Positions 47,531 through 57,200 of a DNA stretch of 64,000 nt are shown here, piece after piece. The notes beneath the pieces were generated by a model. The model searched no databases, was not told the DNA's origin, and worked only from the letters and a program-made list of their open reading frames with translations. A program made the translations under genes and the position numbers. Position 1 is the first letter of the stretch. Each line of letters opens with the position of its first letter. The stretch comes from Populus alba (lineage: Eukaryota > Streptophyta > Magnoliopsida > Malpighiales > Salicaceae), in assembly GCF_005239225.2 (NCBI RefSeq), contig NC_133298.1, positions 2,790,001-2,854,000 on the forward strand, given 5' to 3'.

Positions 47531-50408
47531 ATATGGTTTAAGTGGTGTTTGATTTTTGCTCAAAAATGAAAGTTGTCAAAATTGTGTTTTGACCATACCA
47601 CTGTGTAGAGGAGGAAGAGACGAAGCCACTGGTGAAAACCTCGTCGAAAACGGACGTCGGAATATCCTTCACGCGCCGTCACGCTCCGGCGAGGTGACTG
47701 GCCACGCGCGAAGACGCGTGCCACGCGTCACACGCGTCTTCTTCGCCCGGATGGGCTGACCCGACCCGAATACCAGATGACCCGACCCACGTGGCTGACC
47801 CGGATAAGGATGACGTCATCATGACGTAATTTGTGACGTCAACATGCAAAGTAAGCATGGCCCATGATGACATCAGCATGACATAATGGTGACGTCAGCT
47901 AAGTGGGGCCCACTGCCACGTCGGCGCCGCGGAGCCGAGCCATTGGAGCCAAGCCGAGCCGAGCCGCGAGCCGAGGGAAAGGATTCTGTGCAGCAGACTC
48001 TACGTGCAACCGGATCTGATAGTGAATCTGAGCCGTTGATCAGGCCAGAATTGTTTTGATCAAATCTTAGCCGACTGATGTGCGATTTGGACGATTCAAG
48101 ACATGTTTCCAGCTAATTTGATCATTCTGGATGCAATGGTACGGTCCGATCGTTAAGATTCGAGACCAAAAATGGCAGTGGTGAATTATTGAAGAGAGAT
48201 TGCCCGATCAGGAGGCATCTGAGGGTCATGATGGTGGTCGATGAAGATGAAGAAGAAGAAGGTGCACATGTTGACCCAATTACATGTGCTGAACTGTTAA
48301 ATGGGGAGATTTAATGTCTTGATGGAAGGCAAAATTGGGACACTCAGGACACCCAAGATGTGGACGATTTGAGGTGTAGAGTGAAAACTGATGAAGACCA
48401 ATCTTGACGAATCTAAGCACTAGTAGTCTCGCTAGATGTTGAGAAATCATGTATTAAACCTGTATATTCCAGATCACTTGTAAGGAAAGCCGCAACAAAG
48501 CTAGCAAATGGTTGTATATACGGAGAGACAGTACGATGGATAGATATAGCCTAAGAAGTTCTGTCTAGGAGATTGGGTTTTAAGCGGGACCGTTGTGACC
48601 CCTCCAATCTTTCCTGGGAACTTGCTTAGTGGAAGGATTATCCATACGGTACTATTTTCGTATATATAGCAGTTTGTAATGAAACGGTTGAAGACGGCAC
48701 AAGGGGAACAGTTGGGTTCCGTATGATCAAGGATCTGATGGAGTGGTGATTTCTTCAAAGAAGTTAGATTCGGTGACTGTGATTTCTCGAAGGGAGAATT
48801 GATGAAGACCCTGATAATGGAAGAGAAATACAACAAGGGAATGAAGATTGGCACCCTATTTTGACTTGGACAGGTGTTGTGACAGGATGAGCTGCTGTCA
48901 AACATAAGCAAGGAATAGGGAGAAATCTGGAGAACATAAATTGCAAGAGGGCACACGAAGATTGTGCAGGAGTACCCGAGGGATCCAATGAGGTACTGTA
49001 ATGAGACAACAGGTGCAAGGAGAAGAAGTGTTCCCAGATGAAGCTCAGAGCAGAGACTGTTAAAGTTTGTACAACAGGAAGTCTTTTATGCTCTTGATGA
49101 AGACAACAAGCGAAGACCTTTCCAATGCATGCAAGGATGGAAAGAGAGTTGTTGCAGAGGCACCTAATTGAGGGGGTGCGAACGCCTGTGATAAAAGGCG
49201 ACCGCCTATGATAAAAGGCGAAGACACCAAAGAGAGTGGTGTAGGTGGAGTTGTCAAGCAGAAAGGCGTAGAAGCTCCAAACATAGAAATCGAGGTGGAG
49301 GATTGCGAGGAGTATACCGCAACTTTCTCTTTCTATGTCGTTAGTGGCAGTAATCTCTCCCAAGTCCACATGGTGGTAGAGAATCTTGAAGCCACTGGAG
49401 TCATCCCGATGAAGGAGGATGAGACCGCTCCAAGATGAGCGGAGACACCTTGGATGGAAGGTGTGAGGGCCATGATATGAGCCCAGATTTCAAACCGCCA
49501 CATGACGACGAGCGGAGACACCTCATGAGAAGGTGTGAGGGCCAGGATAGGAGCCCAAGTTCAGAACACCCCAGAGCCGATGTGATGGCTAGATATAAGT
49601 GGACAGATGGATAGCCAATGAAGTGGCTATGATGAGTATGAAGACAAATGCAGGATTGACTTTCATGGATATTGCCCCCATGCTAAAGATCAATGAGCTA
49701 GAAGACATTTGCCTTGGACAATAAGTGTGTGACTTGTGGAGCATTAAGACGCGGCTGCTATGAAGGAGCAGAGGGCATGCGCAGGTTCCGGGAACGAGTT
49801 GACTCTTGTCAAGATGGTGAGCTCGGTAATGGCATTGTAATACTCAGAGTATGGAGATAGATATGGATCAACCTTTAATGGGCTGCCCCCATGGTTAAAG
49901 GTGGAGAGCTACCTGGACTCTTACGACTAAGAGCGAGAGACTCATGGAGAAGTAAGGCGTGGTTCCTATGGTGGAACAGAGGGCAGGCGCAACTCCTGGA
50001 TGAGTAGACTCTTGAAAGAGTGGTGGGCTTGTGATCATATTGAGATACTCAAATAATGACTGTCGCACTTGGAATATCCGTTTGAGGGGGTGTTGTAAGC
50101 CTTGGTGTGAGGCTTGGTGAATCATTCCGGACCGAGCATGATTGATACGCTCGAAGGGGAATGTTGTGTTCCCAGAGACAAGCGTTAACACTCTTCAGAT
50201 GTGATGTGTGAGACCATCTGGTTGAAGTGATCCTTTGGTGTAAGCAAGGGTGTGCTTTGGTGACTCTGGTGATTGAAAGGTTTGGCGAGTACCTGTAAAC
50301 TTGGCCACAGACGCTCTCGGAATGGTAAGCTTGGAAAAGCTGCAGAATGCAAGCTTGTGCTGAAGAAGCAAGAGGACAATTGCCCACATAAATGGCAAAG
50401 GGGGTGAT
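47531..50408 (+). other. Non-coding internal region of the outer element
   Basis: 2.9 kb without recognisable retroviral domains on either strand. A GC-rich, CpG-bearing leader (47680-47960, many ACGCGT and CCGACCC runs) is followed by a purine-rich plus strand. The block AAGGTGTGAGGGCCA(T/G)GATA repeats at 49458 and 49532, and CGGAGACACCT at 49440 and 49512. The frame at 49208-49438 has an acidic product I do not recognise. The 201-codon minus frame at 48764-49369 has no domain signal. GGCAAAGGGGGTGAT precedes the 3' LTR as polypurine tract. Confidence 0.6.
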
Positions 50409-50815
50409 TGTTAGGTATTGCCATTAGTGGGACTACCCCACCACCAAGCAAGTGGTAGCTCCATTAGTGCCACTAATGATGGCATGTTGGCCCCTCCATG
50501 ATGGCCATTCATTGCCTATAAAAGAGGCATGCAAAGAGAGCTAAATGTGAGAGGGAGAATAACGTGAGTGTGTGAAAGAGTGAAGAGAAGAGAAAGGGCT
50601 GCTGCCCTGCAGCTGCAAGGGCAGCAGAGATGTGAGTTGAGTGGATGATCCTCCTCCATGTATTTATTGTATTCTTTTTCTACTATAATAAAATGGACTC
50701 TCTCCCGTGGATGTAGGTGGTTTTGCCGAACCACGTAAAATATTGTGTCTCAGTGTGTTTATTCCTCCGTTGAGCAATTATCAGTACATCACCGGTCATC
50801 GGATTCCGCCCAACA
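50409..50815 (+). repeat. Outer element 3' LTR (407 bp)
   Basis: TGTTAGGTATTGCC start, CCAACA end. Matches the reunited 5' LTR apart from a short deletion and a few bases. Confidence 0.9.
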
Positions 50816-51733
50816 CTTTTCATAAATGATTCAAAACATATTCTAATCAGTTCTTTTCTCGATCATTTATTAAACAAAATGTTTAGATACTATTATTTCT
50901 GATAAAGCGTTGACCACACTTTACAGTACTCGTTTGCCTTCAAAGGTTATATGTGATTTTCTCAAGAAAGAACTTCATCGATAGCAGCAGTTGAGCAGAG
51001 GAATCCAGAAACAGGAGAGCTTGGACTTTCTACAAACTCATCGGTGCAACATACCATGCACTTACTTCTACTTTGATCAGTATAGAAAAGTGGTACGACC
51101 TCAATATGGAGTGTCCCAATCCAGTTGGACCAAAAGAGATGCAAATAATAAACTTGGGGAAGAAGAAAAGAACAGAGCAAATGTGACACTTCAGGTAACG
51201 GGATAACAGGATTTATTAATTCTCAAAACTAAAACTCAGTCATAGTTGAAGGGAATTTCCAAAATACATAAATGGTAATTAAGATAATCATGGAAGGAAA
51301 ATATCAAGCCAAATTGATTTGTCCTGCGTCAGATTGAATCACAGATGTTTTATTTATGTTTTATTTTCCATCGAGTGTCTTAGTCATAAGAGAAAAGCAA
51401 CTGAGGCATGGCCTCCCATAAACAAGAGTCGTTACAAGGAAAACACAAGTAAATTCTTAACTAAAGACAATAGTAGGTCTACTGACTCATACGACCTTAC
51501 AGACATTTTCAAACGCCACCAATTGAACTCCCAGGCCTTGCTTTCAAATCCTTAAGTCCCTTGCTTTTTCTTCAATGATACAGTTGGTCCCCATTAACCT
51601 GTATCACAGATTAGTTAATATTTGTAATAATTCAATTTTGATCCCCTCAACTTTTATAAAATTCTCAAAAAAATTAAAACCAAAAGCAAAGAAAGTTCAA
51701 CGTGAAAAAAACATAGCATGTCATGAGTGCTCT
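50816..51733. other. Spacer 3' of the minus-strand ankyrin-PGG gene
   Basis: Begins with the CTTTT duplication. 50991-51206 (plus) is open for 71 codons and ends at a possible donor (CTTCAG/GTAACG); it contains YFYFDQYRKVV, which I do not recognise. The rest is probably 3' UTR of gene 2 and AT-rich spacer. Confidence 0.4.
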
Positions 51734-54167
51734 TTACTGCTTACACGTACGTTTAGGAGAGCTTATCTTTTGTAACCAGCTAGTAAGCCAAACAGAATAT
51801 TCCCCTCCTTTCCTACAACGCTGGCACCGAAAAGGACAGCAATATCGAGGTAGATACTCCCCGGCTTCCTTAAAGAGGTCCTTCATAGTGCTCAGAAATG
51901 AGACATATAAAGGGAACTGCATTAGTGCAAATACTGTCACTGGAAGGAAAGCAGCAAACGAAATAAGACCCGTGGTCCATTTCTTTCTGAAATGAATTAC
52001 TAGAAAAACGGTGCAAGCAAAAGCAAGCATGGTTGTCATCACTGAGAAGAAGAGTAAAGTGAAGCCCAATATCAGTTTCCGAGGAATATTGTGGTAGAAG
52101 TTCTCATATTCAAAAGGAGAGGTGAGGATAGAAAGGAACATCACAACTGAGGTCAAGGAGCTAGCCAAGGCGATAACATCCAAGATAGTGAAAGCTAAGA
52201 AGAAACGGTTGTGAAGGAAAATGGGAAAGCCACGATCGTCAGAACCTCCAGGTATAGTGTAAGCGGCAGCAAAGACAACGGTGGCCAAAAGAACGGCTAC
52301 TGCTGAGCATGACTGAGAGGTCTTCTCGATCCATTCTTGCGCCAACTTGAGTTGAGCTTTATGCTCCTCTTTGAAGAGCTCGAGTGCAGTCAATTCCTTT
52401 CCACGTTGCATTGCTTTATAACGCAGAACCACCACCCTTAGATGATCTTCATTGTCAGGCGGAACCACCACCCTTAGATGATCTTCATTATCAGGCGAAT
52501 CCTCCCTCGGTGCCCGCTGCTCGGACAGAGAAGGTGGAATCGCCCTCTGCACCCGCTGCTCGGACAGAGAACATGTAAACAAATTCATTAGTGTCGGTAA
52601 AGTCATTAATTACAGGAAAATGGGTTCCCTATCATGGACACGTATTCTCTTTTATTAAAGCAACAGAATGTACATTAAAGTACACTCTTATTTACTGCAA
52701 GGCATAAAGAGCTGCGTTTCACTGATTTTGAGTGTATTTTACAGTGTGGTAGCGGTTGCTTTTCAAATAGCTTTTTGTGTCAAAATACATGCCAATGATG
52801 TTTTTTTATTTTTTAAAAATCATTTATGATATCAGCACATCAAAACGATCCAAAAAGTACAAACCGAACTCAATTTTAGCAAAAAAATAATAATTTAAAT
52901 TTGGGTAAAACACCGTTTAAAACGCAATGCCAAACGATGTCTTTGTGTATGGGTATTGAAAATGAACTTAGATTTCAGTTTGTTTTTGTGTATTGGTTGC
53001 GAATTAGTTGACTGGTTGATAAACAATTGATTTGTTAAGTTGGTAAAATTATTATTTTTATTCAGAATAGGTTTTATTTTCATTAATTTAATTTTTTATT
53101 TGTCTAAAATTTTAAGCTTATAAATAGACTCGTAATCAGAATCATAATTCAATAATATAAAGAGTGATATTAAAGCGGGCAACACTTAATAAAATATATC
53201 AATATATCTCAAAGTTTTTCTTGTTCTTGAGTTTGCTATTTAACAATGTTGTTCATGAGCTTAATTAAAAACATTCTTTAATTTTACCTAACCAATGAAT
53301 ACTACTCATAGCTAGGAATAAAGAATTGTATTGTTAAAAGTAAACTAAATTTCTAAAGAACTAGTTGGACAGGTCGACTAGTTAGGAACTGGTCAACTGG
53401 TTGAATTAGGGCAACCAAATTACATTAAATGAATCGATCAACTAGTTCAAAAAACAATTAACCAGTTGAGTCAGTAAAATACATTTCCTTATAAACTTAG
53501 GTTTTCCTCTTGTTAATTTAAATTTTTTATTATCTAGGATTTTATACCTATAAATAAGCTTGTAATCAGAACGTGAGAAATGTATATAAAAGAGCTTATA
53601 GAGTGTATCTTTGAGAAAATACTTAATGAAAAACATCATTTCTCTTAAATTTATGTTGTTCTTTAGTTTTGGTTTTTAGTGATTAGCTTCTACCACACCT
53701 AGAGTTTATTCTAACAAGTAGTATCAGAGCTTGTGTTTGATTATTTGACATAACCAATCCAAACATCCCACTTCAATGTCTTTGTTAGACAAATGATAAC
53801 TATGAAACTTAGCATCTTCAAGTGAAAGCTTTGCTAGGTTCCCTAGAAAACAATTAAAAAGGGCTTTAAAAAGCCTATGGAAAGAGTAACGTTGACTTCA
53901 TCCCAAAATGAGGCCATACAAAAGGCATGAAGAAACGATCAACAAGAACTCACAATCATCCACCAATGCATGGATGATGCTATTTTTTAGATAATAGTCA
54001 GCGCAACCACCACTAAGTTGGTATAGGAAGGTTTGCAACAATCAAACTAAGAAGCTGACAATGTAAGAAAGTTATGTCTACAAAATTTATAAAATGACTT
54101 TAAAAAGTTATATATGCTTAAATTTAAGAATATTTTAGATTACTTTGCTAAAGTATTGGTCATATAC

Positions 54168-54218
<51 letters not shown>

Positions 54219-57200
54219 GAATATAAAGTGATATCAAAGAGAGAAACACTTAAAAAAGTATACCTCTCTCAATCTTCTTCTTATTCTTGAGTTTTGCAAC
54301 TTAGCATTGTTGTCCATAAGAATCTACTACGCCTAATTTACTTCCAACAAGTAGTATATACTCTTTGAGTAGATGGCTTAACACATGTGGTAGAAAAGAT
54401 TCTACGCTCGTTGTAAAAGAGATTCCATTATGTGATGATTGCGATAGAGGAGTAATAAAATATGGATTTTTTTACAATTCAAGATCTCATGGGTAAACTA
54501 CAAGCTCATGAAAAAAGAGTCAATGAAATTCAAGAGGATATAGATGCATAAGCACTCTTCTCAAAATTCTCTACAAAAAAGAAGCAAGATGGTTTTGAAT
54601 ATACCCAAAGAAGTAAACGACGTGGACAAGGCAGAAGAAGAGGAGGAAAGGGTAAATTTAGAAGAGGAAGCCATGACAGCCTTAGCAGGTTAACCAGTCA
54701 ACCAAATAAAACAAACGGGTCAACATGTTCCACTTACGGTAGCAATCCAGGACCTAAGAAATACCTCTGATGAAGGTCCTTCTAATCAACCGATCACCTT
54801 TGTTCCGGCTCCTACTACAGTTCAGCCTGAGGAAAGAATGAGCGAACATGGTTAAGAACCTCAACAAAATCCAACATTTATGCAGTCAACGACACCTGCA
54901 CCATCCCCAACAGTCGTGAAGGCATCTGCTAATGAGTCCCACAAGGCTAAGTCATCTGATAGCATTGATCAAGCTAAGATAGAGGCGCTGGAAGCCAGAC
55001 TCAAAGCCATTGAAGGGATAGACTTATATGACCCGGTACGGGAAGCAGAGATGTGTTTGGTCCCAAATGTGGTTGTCCCAAAGAAATTTCGTGTTCCTGA
55101 ATTTATCAAATACAGTGGAACACAATGCCCCATGACTCATCTCAGGTCCTACTGTATTAAAATGGCTGAGATAGTACATGATGAAAAACTACTAATGCAC
55201 TTTTTCCAAGACAGTTTAAGTGGGGCAACTTTGAGTTGGTACATGAGATTGGATAACACAAAAATTCGCAACTGGAAAAATCTTGTGGATGCTTTTGTCA
55301 GGCAATACAAATACAACATGGACATTGCGCCCGACAGAACCAGTCTGTCCAATATAGAGAAAAAGGATAAAGAAAGCATAAGGGAATATGCTCAAAGATG
55401 GCGAGAATTAGCTGCTCAAGTACATCCCCCACTTCTGGACAAAGAGATGGTCTCTTTATTTGCCAACACACTCAAAGCACCATATTACAAACATATGATG
55501 GGTAGTTCAACCCAACAATTCACTGATGATGTGATAGTGTGTGAACGCATAGAGCAAGGTGTCAAGAGTGGTAGAATTTCTGCACCAGCCGAGAAAAGAA
55601 GCTTTGAAAGAAAAGAGGTTCACCATGTTGAAGATGGCTACATGGGTAAAACAAATACATCCCAAAATAATCATACTCCATCCTAAATTGCCAACATAAA
55701 AAAACCTGAACCCCAAAACTTTCAAGCCAAAAGCCAAAATTTCCAAAGGGTTCAAGAACAACTACCTTCACTCCCGTTGCCCCTGAATGAGATGTATCAA
55801 AAGCTATTGCGCATCGGGCAAATAGCTCCAGAACCTCTACCACCTTTGCAGCCACCTTATCCGAATTGGTACAAGCCAGAACTCAATTGTGAATACCATG
55901 CCGGTATTACTGGGCATAGCATCTATACCTGCAACGCCTTCAAGAGAATACGAACCCGTTGCCTAATCATGCTTGAAGCATATTAGGATGGAATGTTTTG
56001 GGAATTGGAAAGCATCAATGGTCCAGCATGATAGCTTGAATTTTGTAGAACTCAAATTTTGACCGTGATGTTGTTCCACATTGTCTTTGAGTCCTCTACG
56101 CAGAGCTTTTGAGAGGAGGTTAGCCTATGAACAGATTCACCAAAGCCTGCCTTGTTATTGCCTTTTGTTAATGCTTTTGAATAAGACTTCTCTGTTATTG
56201 AGCTTCTCTTGTGAACTAAAATCATGTGTTTTCTTGTGTTCACATCACACTCTTCTTTGTTGTTATTACATGTAAATAACATGTTGAGTACAACTTTTGC
56301 TCACAAAACTACAACATGAAGAATCCTTTGGTGTTCTTTTCTTCCAAACCCATACATAATCTCATATGTTTTCAAGGATATTTTTTGGGACCTCCAAAGT
56401 GAGTACAAAAACAATAATCGTGTTGATATTTGTCCAAAACAAATGCATTTTGGAAATTCAAGTGATTCCTTAAATAGGTACACATATACCTAGAAAACTT
56501 GAAAGAAAAAAAAGACAACAAAGACAAACAACACTATGAGGTGACTCAAAAGCTGATGTTTTATTTGACTGAATAAATCACTTTGTATACGCACATGAAA
56601 GCAACACTTATCGATCCTCAATGCATGAGTTTGAGATGAGGAAAGACCATCTTTGATAATCCTTTCACAAGGCTGAAATATGTCCTTTGCAGTCCCATTT
56701 TGAGCCTAGTAATGTTTTTTTGAAATAACCTTGACTAGGATCACACCCCACACTGGGGGGCAAAATAAGAGTTTGTTGTTCTTACCATCCAGACAAAGCA
56801 GTGAAGATGGGTGCTGGAATTGATCATGTAATGTTTCATCTTTCATTATCATCCAAATGAAACAGCGAAGAGAAATACTGCAATTGGTTAAAAGATTTGA
56901 GCTTCTCATAAAAACAACTAATATGATTGTGCTCAACGAAACAAAAATGAAGAAAACAAAGAGAAAAGCCCAAACCCGACACTGGGGGGCAGGACAATTC
57001 ATTTTGAAAAACAACAAATCCAAAAGACAAAAGGTCAGGAAACAAGTAGAAGTGATCCCTAGTTTTTGAAATCCCTTTAACACTTTTTGAGCCTGCAACA
57101 TATCCTTTTCTTTGTAACCAATAACTAAAGCCTACATTACGTACCTGATAAAGCCCTTTCTGATCAAAGGCAAGCAATCTGGATAGGGAGGCAGTGCTTT

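Larger units (their letters stand above)
30547..50815 (+). mobile_element. Outer element: copia-type LTR element without recognisable genes, host of the nest
   Basis: Its ends TGTTAGGTAT and CCCAACA are flanked by CTTTT on both sides (30542-30546 and 50816-50820). The 5' LTR is split: 30547-30568 and 47114-47516, interrupted by the Tat element with its own AGTGG duplication. The 3' LTR is 50409-50815. The internal part 47517-50408 (2.9 kb) starts with an initiator Met-tRNA primer site and ends with AAAGGGGGTGAT before the 3' LTR, but I recognise no gag, protease, integrase or RT. It is therefore a non-autonomous (LARD-like) element that must have been moved by another element's proteins. Confidence 0.88.
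53760..54715 (+). pseudogene. Copia Gag remnant
   Basis: Broken frames carry the usual copia Gag order: IHQCMDDAIF (near 53955), an LQNL-NDFKKLY-LKFKNILDYFAKVL stretch (54078-54160), VVEKILRSL-like sequence (about 54388), IQDLMGKLQAHEKRVNEIQ (54478-54534), then a basic RRGQGRRRGGKG tail. Several stops and frameshifts. A microsatellite and an LTR-like piece interrupt it at 54167-54360. Confidence 0.65.

Noticed and set aside
48764..49369. 201-codon minus-strand frame in the outer element
   Set aside because: No domain or motif, composition follows the purine-rich plus strand, and no splice or start context supports it.
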